Made by a program: the position numbers and the translations under genes. Source: Lachnospiraceae bacterium (GTDB taxonomy: Bacteria; Bacillota; Clostridia; Lachnospirales; Lachnospiraceae). Taken from it: a stretch of DNA of 64,000 bases. Shown here one piece after another: positions 21,426 through 31,889 of the stretch. The DNA lies in contig JAJQEO010000071.1 of the NCBI GenBank assembly GCA_021201665.1, positions 52,143 to 116,142 on the forward strand, given 5' to 3'. The stretch's first letter is position 1. Each line of letters starts with the position of its first letter. The notes beneath the pieces are model-generated. The model was given only the letters and a program-made list of their open reading frames with translations. It was not told the DNA's origin and made no database searches.

Positions 21426-21866
21426 TTAAACCTCCCTTACGATCAGCTTTACACCGCTGATTTCTTCAATAATCACATTTTTCTCTGCTTCGATGACTCC
21501 TGACTCTTCGGCAGCGCGCGCTGTCCAGTACTGTCCATGCACCTGTACCTGTCCGGTTGCTGCCAGATTGTCAATTTTCTCTGTGACGACTGCCCTCTCT
21601 CCGATCAGGCTCTGCGCGTTCGTCCGGGTCCGGTCCTGATTCAGCCAGCGGGTCGCGGCCGGTCTTGTAAATACCAGAAGCAATACTGATACCACGCAGA
21701 ACGCGGCGATCTGAGGCAGCAGACCCAGCTGCAAAATCGCCAGAATAAACGCAACCAGCGCGCCCCCGGCAAACCAGATCGTGGTAAGTCCCAGTGAGAT
21801 GGCCTCGATCACCAGCAGAAGCACCAGGAGCGCCAGCCAGATAAAAGCCTGCATACCTATCATCAT
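21426..21866 (-). CDS. NfeD family protein (partner of SPFH protein)
   Basis: Hydrophobic N-terminus and OB-like C-terminus 'LIGERAVVTEKIDNLAATGQVQVHGQYWTARA'; adjacent to SPFH gene. Confidence 0.88.
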   Translation of the reverse strand: MMIGMQAFIWLALLVLLLVIEAISLGLTTIWFAGGALVAFILAILQLGLLPQIAAFCVVSVLLLVFTRPAATRWLNQDRTRTNAQSLIGERAVVTEKIDNLAATGQVQVHGQYWTARAAEESGVIEAEKNVIIEEISGVKLIVREV

Positions 21867-21888
21867 AGTAATCCCCTCCGCTCACACT

Positions 21889-22056
21889 TTATTCCGGCTT
21901 ACTCACATCCAGATCTTCCGTACTGATCCCAAGCATCTGTAATTCCGCCCTTGCGATCTTCTCCTGATATTCGATTTCCTCCTGCCCATGTTTTTTGATA
22001 CGCTGAATATTGATGTACTTTTCGATAGCGATTTTTTTCATCTCCTGCTCGTTCAT
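21889..22056 (-). CDS. 55-aa small protein, missed by the ORF track
   Basis: MNEQEMKKIAIEKYINIQRIKKHGQEEIEYQEKIARAELQMLGISTEDLDVSKPE*, purine-rich SD (GGAAGAGGGGGAAGG) upstream; sits just upstream of and co-oriented with nfeD-SPFH. Confidence 0.55.
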   Translation of the reverse strand: MNEQEMKKIAIEKYINIQRIKKHGQEEIEYQEKIARAELQMLGISTEDLDVSKPE

Positions 22057-22350
22057 ATTCCTTCCCCCTCTTCCGGCGGTCGCGTCCCGCCTGGTATCAT
22101 CCGGCTCAGGTGTCTTTTGTCACACATGAGCCAGCGTCTAAATAAGTGTGTCACCAGATATCAGGCACAGATATCTTTATGACTCCATGGCATCCATCTG
22201 TTATCCTCATGGTAATTGATTTGAGCAGAAATTTCAAGGAAAATTGTTGTAAAAATGAAAAGATCATGTTCTGGCCGAATGATACCCAGAAGGACAGCTG
22301 TAAGCCACTCCAGGTATCCACTTCATAAAATTATCCAGGCAACGCCTGCG

Positions 22351-24165
22351 TTACATCTGTCCCGGCATGACAAACTGGCTGTTGTACAGTTCCGCGTAGA
22401 ATCCGGCTTTTTCAAGAAGCTCCTGATGCGTGCCCTGCTCGATAATATGGCCGTCCTTCATGACCAGAATCACATCCGCGTTCTGAATGGTGGAAAGACG
22501 GTGCGCCACGATAAAGCTCGTGCGCCCCTGCATCATCAACTGGAAAGCCTGTTGGATGCGGATTTCCGTACGGGTGTCAATCGAGGATGTCGCCTCGTCG
22601 AGGATCAGCATCGGCGGCAGGGTCAGCATCACGCGGGCGATGCACAGCAGCTGCTTCTGCCCCTGCGAAAGGTTGCCGCCATTTTCACCGATCACGGTGT
22701 CATAGCCCTGCGGCAGACGCCGGATGAAGCTGTGCGCGTGGGAATCCTTCGCCGCCTGAATAATCTCCTCTTCCGCCGCGTCCGGACGCCCCATGGAAAT
22801 ATTTTCACGGATCGTGCCCGCCCGCAGCCAGGTATCCTGCAGCACCATCCCATAAGCGCTGCGCAGATCATTGCGCTTCAGACTGCGGATATCCCTGCCC
22901 TCGATGGAGATGCTTCCATCGTCCACATCGTAAAACCGCATCAGCAGATTGATCATGGTCGTCTTGCCGCAGCCGGTCGGGCCGACAATCGCGACACGCT
23001 GCCCAGGGTGTACGGTCAGGTTAAAATCCTCGATCAGAGGAGTATCCTTTATATAGGAAAAGTTTACGTGATCCAGAGTGACCGCCCCAGGGTTGGAGGG
23101 CAGCTCTTTCGCCGGTTCGGCATCCGGCTTTTCCGCCTTCGCATCAATCAGCTCAAAGATACGCCCCGCGCAGGCGATCGCGTTCTGCAGCTCGGTCACC
23201 ACGCCCGAGATTTCGTTAAATGGCTTGGTGTACTGGTTCGCGTAGGACAAAAACGCAGTGAGCTGTCCGACGCTCATCAGGCCTCCCACGACGGAAAGCG
23301 CGCCCGTCAGGCCAACTCCTGTATAAACCAGGCTGTTGACAAAGCGTGTACACGGGTTGGTCAGCGAGGAGAAAAAGATTGCGCGCAGAGAATACTGGGA
23401 AAGCCGCTCGTTTACCTCATTGAACTGCTCCTGCACGTGCGCCTCCTGCCCATAGGCCTGCACGACCTTCTGGTTCCCAATCATCTCGTCAATCAGCGCA
23501 GTCTGCTCGCCGCGGGTCTCTGACTGTTTGCGGAACATCGAATACGTCCGCTTCGCGATGAAATTCGCAACCAGCAGCGACACCGGGGTCAGCACCACCA
23601 CCACCAGCGTGATGCGCACATTCACCGAAAGCATGAAAAACAGGGTACCCACGATCGTCACGACGCCGGTAAACAACTGGGTAAAGCCCATCAGCAGGCC
23701 GTCGGAAAACTGGTCGACGTCCGCGATCACCCGGCTGACCGTCTCTCCAGAGGAATGCGTATCCAGATATCCCAGAGGCAGTATCTCTATTTTTCGAAAA
23801 GCCTGTTCGCGCACCTCGCTTGAAACGCGGTAGACGATCCGGTTGTTGAAAATATTCATCAGCCACTGCGAGAGCGCCGTGATGAGGATCGCCGCCGCCA
23901 TTTTATGCATGATTCCAAAAATCGCCTCAAAGTCCACCTCGCCGGGGCCGATGATGAGATCCACAATCTGGCCGGTCAGCACCGGCAGATAGAGCGTCAG
24001 CACGACAGAGAGCACCGCCATAGCCAGTGAAAGCAGCACGATCGGCGCATGCGGGCGGATACACTGCAGCACCCGTTTTAATATTTCCGCCTGTCCGCTT
24101 TTCTTTTTCATGAGAGCACCCCCTTGCCTTCCGAATCTGAGCCATCCGAACTTTTCTTGCCCCAT
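22351..24165 (-). CDS. ABC exporter, fused permease/ATP-binding half (MdlB-like)
   Basis: Walker A 'VAIVGPTGCGKTTMINLLMRFYD', signature 'NLSQGQKQLLCIARVML', Walker B 'MLILDEATSSIDTRTE'. Confidence 0.92.
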   Translation of the reverse strand: MGQEKFGWLRFGRQGGALMKKKSGQAEILKRVLQCIRPHAPIVLLSLAMAVLSVVLTLYLPVLTGQIVDLIIGPGEVDFEAIFGIMHKMAAAILITALSQWLMNIFNNRIVYRVSSEVREQAFRKIEILPLGYLDTHSSGETVSRVIADVDQFSDGLLMGFTQLFTGVVTIVGTLFFMLSVNVRITLVVVVLTPVSLLVANFIAKRTYSMFRKQSETRGEQTALIDEMIGNQKVVQAYGQEAHVQEQFNEVNERLSQYSLRAIFFSSLTNPCTRFVNSLVYTGVGLTGALSVVGGLMSVGQLTAFLSYANQYTKPFNEISGVVTELQNAIACAGRIFELIDAKAEKPDAEPAKELPSNPGAVTLDHVNFSYIKDTPLIEDFNLTVHPGQRVAIVGPTGCGKTTMINLLMRFYDVDDGSISIEGRDIRSLKRNDLRSAYGMVLQDTWLRAGTIRENISMGRPDAAEEEIIQAAKDSHAHSFIRRLPQGYDTVIGENGGNLSQGQKQLLCIARVMLTLPPMLILDEATSSIDTRTEIRIQQAFQLMMQGRTSFIVAHRLSTIQNADVILVMKDGHIIEQGTHQELLEKAGFYAELYNSQFVMPGQM

Positions 24166-26213
24166 GCTCTGTCCCTGCCCGGAATATTTCTTCCAGAGGC
24201 TTTAGAAGCCTGTGAACAATCCGTTCCCCGACAATCCGTTTCTCCGTCTGTCTCAGCTTTCGGAAACTGCGAATAATGCGTCTCCTGGTAAACTTCACAG
24301 GACTTAAGCAGCTCCTCGTGTGTGCCGATGCCCGCTACATGTCCATCCTCAAGCACGATGATCTTATCCGCATGCGCGATGGATGAGGTGCGCTGTGAGA
24401 CAATAAAGACTGTTAAATCCCCCTTTTCATTCAGGCTGCGGATCGCCCCGCGCAGCCGCGCGTCCGTCGCAAAATCCAGAGCGGAAGCGCTGTCGTCCAG
24501 AATCAGGATCTCGGGATGCCGCACCAGTGCCCGCGCGATTGTCAGGCGCTGCTTCTGGCCGCCGGAGAAATTTCGTCCCTCCTGCTCCACCGCTGCGTCC
24601 AGGCCTTTGAGGAGCGCAGCATCCTCTGATTCTTCCTCTCGGGACTTTGCCGCTGAAGGATTCTCGTTTACACGATCTTCTGCTTTTGAGCGAGGAGCCT
24701 TTTCTTCCACACGAGTTTCCAGATCTTTCGAATGGGCAATATCTTCCCCTGTTTCGAAAATTTTTTCCCGGGTCTCCCGGCCCTTTGCGAGTACCACATC
24801 CTCTGCCTGGGCAGCGCGGATCGCCTCGATGAGATCCTCCTCCGACGCGTCCTCATTTCCCCAGAGCAGGTTGCTGCGGATGGTGCCTTTAAACAGCACC
24901 GGCTTTTGCATCACGATGCCGACCTTTTTACGCAGCTCGTCCAGAGGATAATCGCGCACATCCCTGCCGTCGACCTTCACACTGCCGGAGTTCACATCAT
25001 AAAAGCGCGGAATCAGGCTGACCAGAGAGGTTTTCCCGGAGCCGGTCCCGCCGATGATGCCGATCGTCTCTCCCCGATATGCGGCAAAAGTCAGATCGCT
25101 TAAAGCGTCCGCTCCCGCGCCGCGGTAGCGGAAGTTTACATGGTCGAAGGTAACAGCGGCAGCGTCACCCGCACTGCCTGTTATTTCCGTGTTTTCCCGC
25201 GTTTTCACCGTCCCCTGTGTCCCCGAAACCGGCTCTTCCATCCCGGCCGGCACCTCGAGCACGCCCTGGATCCGGTTGCCGCAGGCGATCGCCTTGGTCA
25301 CAGTAATAATCAGATTGGCCAGCTTCACCAGCTCGACCAGAATCTGCGACATATAGTTGACCAGCGCCACAACACTGCCTTGTGTAATCACCCCGGCATC
25401 CACGCGCGAAGCACCGACATACAGCAGCACGACCAGCCCCATATTGATAACCACATAGGTCATCGGGTTCATCATTGCCGAAATGCGCCCGGAAAGCAGC
25501 TGGGCTTTCACCAGCAGTCCGTTTTTTCCTTCAAAGTCCCTGATTTCCTCCGGTTCCCGGCAGAAAGCCCGGATCACGCGCACGCCCAGCAGATTTTCCC
25601 GGGTCAGGCGCACGACCGCGTCCAGACGCTCCTGCACGCGCCGATACATCGGGATGCTGATCAGCATAATGCCAAACACGATCACGCACAAAATCGGTAT
25701 TACAACCACAAAAACAAACGCCGCCTTCACATCAATCGTAAACGCCATGATCATCGCGCCAAACACGATGAAAGGCGAACGCATGAAAAGCCGCAGAAAC
25801 AGATTCACACCCGACTGCACCTGGTTGATATCGCTCGTCATCCGCGTGATCAGTGTGGACGTCCCGATATCGTCCTGCTCCGTAAAAGAAAGCGCCTGTA
25901 CATGCGCAAACAGTATCTCGCGCAGCTTCGCAGAAAATCCAACCGCCGCCTTTGCGGAAAAATACTGCGCCGTAACCGCGCATACCAGGCCGATCACGCC
26001 CAGCGCGACCATCAGCAGGCACATGCGCAGGATATAGGCCGTGTCCTGATTTTTGATACCCACATCAATGATACGCGCCATCACCAGAGGCACCAACAGC
26101 TCAAAGGAAGCCTCCAGCAGCTTAAACAAAGGTGCGCAGATGGATTCCTTCCTGTAAGCTTTCATATATTTTAACAGTTTCCACATTTCACAAATTCTCC
26201 CAAAAAACCGCAA
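24108..26213 (-). CDS. ABC exporter, fused permease/ATP-binding half (MdlA-like) with a charged NBD insertion
   Basis: Walker A 'IGIIGGTGSGKTSLVSLIPRFYDV', signature 'NFSGGQKQRLTIARALVRHPEILILDDSASALDFATD'; pairs with the gene at 22351-24165. Confidence 0.9.
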   Translation of the reverse strand: MRFFGRICEMWKLLKYMKAYRKESICAPLFKLLEASFELLVPLVMARIIDVGIKNQDTAYILRMCLLMVALGVIGLVCAVTAQYFSAKAAVGFSAKLREILFAHVQALSFTEQDDIGTSTLITRMTSDINQVQSGVNLFLRLFMRSPFIVFGAMIMAFTIDVKAAFVFVVVIPILCVIVFGIMLISIPMYRRVQERLDAVVRLTRENLLGVRVIRAFCREPEEIRDFEGKNGLLVKAQLLSGRISAMMNPMTYVVINMGLVVLLYVGASRVDAGVITQGSVVALVNYMSQILVELVKLANLIITVTKAIACGNRIQGVLEVPAGMEEPVSGTQGTVKTRENTEITGSAGDAAAVTFDHVNFRYRGAGADALSDLTFAAYRGETIGIIGGTGSGKTSLVSLIPRFYDVNSGSVKVDGRDVRDYPLDELRKKVGIVMQKPVLFKGTIRSNLLWGNEDASEEDLIEAIRAAQAEDVVLAKGRETREKIFETGEDIAHSKDLETRVEEKAPRSKAEDRVNENPSAAKSREEESEDAALLKGLDAAVEQEGRNFSGGQKQRLTIARALVRHPEILILDDSASALDFATDARLRGAIRSLNEKGDLTVFIVSQRTSSIAHADKIIVLEDGHVAGIGTHEELLKSCEVYQETHYSQFPKAETDGETDCRGTDCSQASKASGRNIPGRDRAWGKKSSDGSDSEGKGVLS

Positions 26214-26231
26214 CCATCCCCTCTGTTTCTC

Positions 26232-26813
26232 TCATGACTCAGCATCCGTCTGCCATCCCTTACACAGATCCACCCAGGTATGGCTGCCGGAAAAACGTTC
26301 CAGCTCCTCCATCGTCACCTCGATCGCACTGTTCGAGCTTCCGGCAGCCGGGAACACTGTCTCAAACCGTTTCAGCGAAACATCCAGAAAAATCTCAGTA
26401 CCCTCCTTCACCCCAAACGGGCAGACACCGCCGATGACGTGTCCGATCAGTTCCGTCACCTGCTCGCCCTTTAGCATTTTCGCCTTTGTATGAAAATAAT
26501 GCTTGTATTTGCTGTTGTCCACCTTCGCGTCACCGGCAGCGACGATCAGAACCGCGTGAAATTTCTTTATTTCTCCGGCCGGTTCACTCGCAGCGGAAGC
26601 CTGTCCGGGCTGCCCTTTTTGTCCATCCTCCATCTGTCCGTTTGCCCCATCTGCGTCCGGCACCAGAAACGACAGGGTCTTCGCAATCCGCGCAGGCTCA
26701 CAGCCCACCGCCTCTGCAGCCAGCTCTACCGTAGCGCTTGACACCGGAAATTCAAGAATCCGCTCCTCGGCGTTCCATTTCTTTAAATGCTCTCTCACAA
26801 TCTCTATTGACAT
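26232..26813 (-). CDS. YbaK/EbsC-family aminoacyl-tRNA deacylase
   Basis: 'VELAAEAVGCEPARIAKTLSFLV...IVAAGDAKVDNSKYKHYFHTKAKMLKGEQVTELIGHVIGGVCPFGV'. Confidence 0.85.
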   Translation of the reverse strand: MSIEIVREHLKKWNAEERILEFPVSSATVELAAEAVGCEPARIAKTLSFLVPDADGANGQMEDGQKGQPGQASAASEPAGEIKKFHAVLIVAAGDAKVDNSKYKHYFHTKAKMLKGEQVTELIGHVIGGVCPFGVKEGTEIFLDVSLKRFETVFPAAGSSNSAIEVTMEELERFSGSHTWVDLCKGWQTDAES

Positions 26814-27073
26814 AATCTAATATTCCTCCTGCCGCCCTTTTTATCCAGAGCAACCCATATGTTACCATTTTAGCAAATTACTGTCAACGTGGAACTGTCT
26901 GGTTCCAGAGTTGATTCTATTCTCAAATGAACAGAGCAGGTAATGGAGAAGTCTCCAACCTGCCCTGAATAACATGTCCCATTTGTTTCCCATGAGCCAC
27001 GCATCTAAAGCTGCATGGATTCATTATTACTCTTCGAACCGCTTAAATTATCGTATTTAAGCAAAACGATCAC

Positions 27074-28756
27074 CTAAACCACCGCTTCGATCAGTATCCG
27101 GTCTCCCAAAACGAGTTCTTTTAACCCGATTGTTTTCTTTTTATTAAAGTTAAAGCTGAGCATATAGCCTTTCTTCAGATGGAAATAATCCAGATATTCA
27201 GCGAGCTGCGCTTCTCCGCGCTCGTTGTATGCATTTCCCCGCCACACCTTTAATTCGATCACGAATTGCTCTCCATGGTAATCAATTACCAGATCGGTTC
27301 GCTCCCGGTTGCGGGTTTCTGCTTCTACGTAGCAGTGTCCTTCCCCATTGATGATGGGTTTGAGAAACAGCATAAAATAGCGTCTCCCGGCGTCTTCAAG
27401 GAAGGTTTCATCCTGATCGCCATACAGGTCATCAAAGCTCTCCACAAATCGTTCCAGAATCCGCCGGACATTTAAATGGCCGCCTGTGACGAACTGATTC
27501 TTTTCCCGCAGAGCAGCGTCATAAATCCTGCTGGTATCGTATTCGTCGGACATGAACCAGTTATAAAGGACGGTTTCGAAAATCCGGTTATAAATGACAG
27601 CCATCCCATTTTCATTGCGGATAAAGCCGAACATGGCGGCAATTTCAATCGCATCATTCATCGCCGTAAACGGTACTGGCCTGCCGGTGAACAGCAGGGC
27701 GTATAGTACATTTCGCAGCTTTGGATAATCTATCAGTTTTCCTTTCAGGGATAAAAACAGTGCGTTTGTCTCATTTTCCAGAAGCTTTACGGCCTCCAGA
27801 AGTCCCTGTCCGGTCCAGGCATCCGGCTTGCCCGGAAAATCATCTCGTCCGGCGATTGTTTCATCCATGAGCTTGCACAGCCTGGATACGAGATAGGGGT
27901 ATCCGGAGGTATAGTCATAGATCAGCCCTGCCATCTTGTGTATATCCATATCGGTGTGCCAGTCAGACTCATAGTCCCTTAGCATCCCGGCAATATCTGC
28001 GACGGAAAAACTCATATCGACGTTGAAATCAGCAGAAATATTCCAGGGCGAATTGGTTTTATGTTCTTCATGTGGAATCGCCCCCTCCCTATCGGTCGGC
28101 GGCAGGTCGCGCCCATCATTAGAAAAACGCTCCGCGTTGGATGGGCGCTCCGGTCGAATTTTTTGCCGGATATATCTGATATCATAGACGCCTGCCAGAA
28201 TGACCGACCAGATGGCGGGAACTCTCGGCCTTTTCAGATAGTATGCCCGCAGCTGAGCAAGAAAGTCGATAAATACCTGGTTATTGGTTGCAGTATCCAC
28301 TTCATCAATGATAAGGACAATCCTTTTATCCGACATGCCGCACCATGACTTGATCACTCTGAAAAACGCGTTAAGGGAATTGACCCTGGCCGTTTCCTCG
28401 GAAAAAGCCAAAAGCCGCTCTTCGATCTCCTCTGGAAAAACATCGACAGAGTCTAGAAGTTCGCCGGCAAGTGCAGCTACGAAGCTTTGCTCATTTTTAA
28501 ATGAAAGGACTCCCATAGTCTGAAAATCCAGGCTGATCACGATATAGTCACTTTTCAGGTAATCAGCGAGCGCATTCAGTGTAGTTGTCTTGCCGAATTG
28601 TCTTGCCCGGTTAATCGTAAAATAATCGCCGTTATCTACCATTATTTTTACTGCTTCCAGCCGCGACCGGATATCCACCATATAATGAACTTCCGGCCGG
28701 CAGGCGCCGTTTACGTTAAAAATCTTTGCCAATTGTCTGCCCCCTTTCTTTTTCAC
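27074..28756 (-). CDS. AAA-ATPase-like protein with C-terminal PD-(D/E)XK nuclease-like domain
   Basis: 'DNGDYFTINRARQFGKTTTLNALADYL' P-loop; 'RIVLIIDEVDTATN'; C-terminal 'RTDLVIDYHGEQFVIELKVWRGNAYNERGEAQLAEYLDYFHLKKGYMLSFNFNKKK'. Confidence 0.85.
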   Translation of the reverse strand: MKKKGGRQLAKIFNVNGACRPEVHYMVDIRSRLEAVKIMVDNGDYFTINRARQFGKTTTLNALADYLKSDYIVISLDFQTMGVLSFKNEQSFVAALAGELLDSVDVFPEEIEERLLAFSEETARVNSLNAFFRVIKSWCGMSDKRIVLIIDEVDTATNNQVFIDFLAQLRAYYLKRPRVPAIWSVILAGVYDIRYIRQKIRPERPSNAERFSNDGRDLPPTDREGAIPHEEHKTNSPWNISADFNVDMSFSVADIAGMLRDYESDWHTDMDIHKMAGLIYDYTSGYPYLVSRLCKLMDETIAGRDDFPGKPDAWTGQGLLEAVKLLENETNALFLSLKGKLIDYPKLRNVLYALLFTGRPVPFTAMNDAIEIAAMFGFIRNENGMAVIYNRIFETVLYNWFMSDEYDTSRIYDAALREKNQFVTGGHLNVRRILERFVESFDDLYGDQDETFLEDAGRRYFMLFLKPIINGEGHCYVEAETRNRERTDLVIDYHGEQFVIELKVWRGNAYNERGEAQLAEYLDYFHLKKGYMLSFNFNKKKTIGLKELVLGDRILIEAVV

Positions 28757-28897
28757 CAGAGTGTATTCTTTTGGACAGAGTATAACATATGTATTTCCTT
28801 TTTACCATATTTAATTTCTGAGTTGCATCGGGCAAAAAGAAGGAACACGCTTTCGCGCATTCCCCTTTTCTTTAGCACTGCCGCGCTCTTTTTCGTT

Positions 28898-31012
28898 TCA
28901 GCCCTGCTGCTCCTCGTAGATCTCCTGAAGCAGCGCCATCGTGTTCGTGAAGTTCATATTAACCGGGTATGTTTCGCTGCGGTAGGAATGATCCATGTAA
29001 AAATAAATCTCGCTCCCTTCATTGTTGTAAATATCCTCAAAGGAAACTGTTTTCAGATCCTCCCGATAGGCTTCCACCAGATCAGAAAGTCTGGAAAGAG
29101 GCACCGATATATCAACCGACAGATAGGATTCTATATAGAAGCTTCCCTCATCGATGTCGTCTGCGTCGAGCGCTTCCGTGTCAGTAAGGTCTGCACCTTC
29201 CTCCCCGGAGTCTGTATCCGCCGCTGCATTTATGTCCGCCCCGGCATCCGCAGAACCTTCAACTTCCACATCTGTTTCGCCATCCCCAGCCTCTGCGGCA
29301 TCTGTATCTGTCTGGCCGTCCGCGGCTGCCCCGATGTCTGTTTCCGCCACAATATCTGTTTCCGCCTCAACGTCCGCAGCCGCCCCGGTATCTGTTTCCT
29401 CCTCAACATCCGCAGCCGTTTCCGCGACCACCGCTCCCTCGATCATCTCAATCTCGCTGATTCCATAAACAGAAGCCCAGACACTGGTGATTTCGCTCAT
29501 GATTTCCTCGTCCCAGGAGCAGATGGAAAAATACTGATTGCGGAATTCCTCCTCGTCTATCAGCTCATTCATTACTTCACAGTAAAGATCTGTATCCACC
29601 AGATAGTAACGGTAAACCTCTTTTCCGTTTTTCAGATAATATTTGATATAGACGCTGCTCACATTCCCATTATAAATCTCGGAGGAATGGCCATATTGCC
29701 GGACTTTTTCCACGCCATTTTCTGCCAGCTCGTAGATTCCGGCGAAATCCTCCCATTCCACCTGATCCAGATAGTCCTTTTCAGAGGTTGCATAAGCGAT
29801 ATCCCCATTTTCATCGTAGCAGATATAAGTACTATAGAGTGAAGACGATACGGACATGGCCGCGAGCTCGTCTTCCGAAGGCAGATACGTATTGAAGCCC
29901 ATCAGATCAAAGCGGAAGGTGAAAAAGACCGCGCAGGCGATTACAGCCGCTATCGCAAACTGCCATATGTGGGAAAACACCTGCCGGATATCCACGCGGT
30001 AGATAAATTCAATGATCATACTCGCGAGTGCCCCGAACAACAGAATAAAAACCACCTCAAAGAAGACCGCCTCTGTCAGTTCAAACGCGATCAGTCCGGC
30101 TACCAGAGACACCGGCACCGTGACCATCACCTTGATGACAGGCTCCAGCACTCCAAAGGCAAGCGCGGACCCGGCCACCTCTGTTTTGCGGATACGGTAA
30201 AGTGCCAGCGCAATCAGTGTCAGCACAACTGTGATTGCGACGACCTGGCAGAGGTCTCCCGGCGTAGCCAGTCTGCCCGTCGTACCTCTCGCGCCATGCC
30301 CGGTTGAATACAGGCACCAGGCCCAGGGAGAGGTAAACCGCATCCACGAATTACTGAAATCGTATCCGTCCGCCATCTGTGTACTCAGAAACTCACTGGC
30401 CAGAGATTCAGCAAAAATCCTGCATACCGGAAGATAACCCCCAAACGCGCCGATTGCCAGAAAGGCGGTCAGCAGATTTCCCGCCAGCATCATTGCCAGC
30501 AGCGTCGCGGAATAGCTGCACAGATAAAACAGAAGCCCCTGCAGGCTTGCCAGCACGATTTCCAGTGCAACCGCTCTGGTAAGCGCCCCGTAAAACAGCC
30601 CGACGAACAGCACCAGGATCTGGCTGATCAGATAGGCGGGGGCAAAGGTCAGAAAGCTGCTCAGGCATTTCGCGGCAAACAGCTCCTCTCTTTTCAGGGA
30701 AAGGCTGTGGTAAAAGTCCTGCTTCACCTGAGAAAAAATATAAGAAAACGCAGCCAGTGCGCCGATGGCTCCCAGAGCCAGGATCAGGGCGGTGTTTTCC
30801 GCATGCCCCAGCCCGACGTGCCGGGCAAACTGCTCCAGGGCACTGTAATCGGCTGTCCCGTTGCGTGTCACCTGATTTTGCCGGATCGCCATCGACATCA
30901 GCGCCCGAAACGGCAGCACCAGTACAAAGGCCGTTATCTGCACCGCCAGCAGCCAGTTCAGCTGACGCATTTCTCCCCGGACGAGTTTAAAAAACGAGAT
31001 TTTTGATGTCAT
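28898..31012 (-). CDS. ABC transporter permease with large C-terminal region (DUF6449-like)
   Basis: Multiple TM segments from 'MTSKISFFKLVRGEMRQLNWLLAVQ'; immediately after an ABC ATPase gene; acidic low-complexity segment in the C-terminal half. Confidence 0.78.
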   Translation of the reverse strand: MTSKISFFKLVRGEMRQLNWLLAVQITAFVLVLPFRALMSMAIRQNQVTRNGTADYSALEQFARHVGLGHAENTALILALGAIGALAAFSYIFSQVKQDFYHSLSLKREELFAAKCLSSFLTFAPAYLISQILVLFVGLFYGALTRAVALEIVLASLQGLLFYLCSYSATLLAMMLAGNLLTAFLAIGAFGGYLPVCRIFAESLASEFLSTQMADGYDFSNSWMRFTSPWAWCLYSTGHGARGTTGRLATPGDLCQVVAITVVLTLIALALYRIRKTEVAGSALAFGVLEPVIKVMVTVPVSLVAGLIAFELTEAVFFEVVFILLFGALASMIIEFIYRVDIRQVFSHIWQFAIAAVIACAVFFTFRFDLMGFNTYLPSEDELAAMSVSSSLYSTYICYDENGDIAYATSEKDYLDQVEWEDFAGIYELAENGVEKVRQYGHSSEIYNGNVSSVYIKYYLKNGKEVYRYYLVDTDLYCEVMNELIDEEEFRNQYFSICSWDEEIMSEITSVWASVYGISEIEMIEGAVVAETAADVEEETDTGAAADVEAETDIVAETDIGAAADGQTDTDAAEAGDGETDVEVEGSADAGADINAAADTDSGEEGADLTDTEALDADDIDEGSFYIESYLSVDISVPLSRLSDLVEAYREDLKTVSFEDIYNNEGSEIYFYMDHSYRSETYPVNMNFTNTMALLQEIYEEQQG

Positions 31013-31889
31013 AACCCGCCACCTCCGTTTCACTGATAAAAATCTCCTCCAGGGTGAGCGGCAGTATCTCCGAAAACAGCGGCTGCCGCGCCTGAATTTT
31101 CCAGTCAATCTCATCATAGCTGCCGCGCACCACGATTGTCAGAAGGGAGCCTCGTTTCTCCTTCTGCAGCACCGTCAGCTCCTTAAGCAGCGCCTCCTCG
31201 TCCGCCGCGTCCGGGATCACACACTGAATCTTGTGGATGCCCAGCTTCATCTCATCGAGATCCTTTGCAAACAAAATCCCGCCCTTGTGCAGCAGCCCGA
31301 CAAAGTCACAAATATCCTCGATCTCCCGCAGACTGTGGGAGGCGATCACCGGCGTAAACTTCCTGCTTAAGATTTCCGACGCAAACAGGCTTTTGACCGT
31401 CTGGCGCATCACCGGGTCAAGTCCGTCAAAGGTCTCATCACAGAGCAGATACTCTGTATTCGCGCAAATCCCAAGCAGTACCGACACCTGCTTTTTCATT
31501 CCTTTTGAAAAGGTCGAAAGCTTGCGCTTAGGATCCAAGTCAAATTTCCCCAGCAGATCGTCAAAGCGTGCACTGTCAAACCCTGGATATGCAATTTTAT
31601 AATAATCCCGCATCACATTGGCAGTAGCATTAGGAAAAAACATCGCCACATCCGGGATAAAGCAAATCTTCCTCTTCGCGAGCGGATTCTCCCACACCGG
31701 GATGTCATCAATCAGCACCTGGCCGTCCTCCGCCTTCAGTACCCCGGCAATCACACGCAGCAGCGTACTCTTTCCCGCTCCGTTCGTGCCGACCAGCCCG
31801 AAAATACACTTCTCTCCAATCTGCGCGTCCACCTCATTGAGCGCCACGATATCCCCGAAGCGCTTTGTCACATGTTCAATCTGAATCAT
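30987..31889 (-). CDS. ABC transporter ATP-binding protein (YtrB-like)
   Basis: 'MIQIEHVTKRFGDIVALNEVDAQIGEKCIFGLVGTNGAGKSTLLRVIAGVLKAEDG...LSTFSKGMKKQVSVLLGI...LLCDETFDGLDP'. Confidence 0.9.
   Translation of the reverse strand: MIQIEHVTKRFGDIVALNEVDAQIGEKCIFGLVGTNGAGKSTLLRVIAGVLKAEDGQVLIDDIPVWENPLAKRKICFIPDVAMFFPNATANVMRDYYKIAYPGFDSARFDDLLGKFDLDPKRKLSTFSKGMKKQVSVLLGICANTEYLLCDETFDGLDPVMRQTVKSLFASEILSRKFTPVIASHSLREIEDICDFVGLLHKGGILFAKDLDEMKLGIHKIQCVIPDAADEEALLKELTVLQKEKRGSLLTIVVRGSYDEIDWKIQARQPLFSEILPLTLEEIFISETEVAGYDIKNLVF

Noticed and set aside
22255-23523. 422-aa plus-strand ORF
   Set aside because: Antisense shadow of the ABC exporter gene.
25140-26174. 344-aa plus-strand His-rich ORF
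   Set aside because: Antisense to the second ABC exporter subunit.
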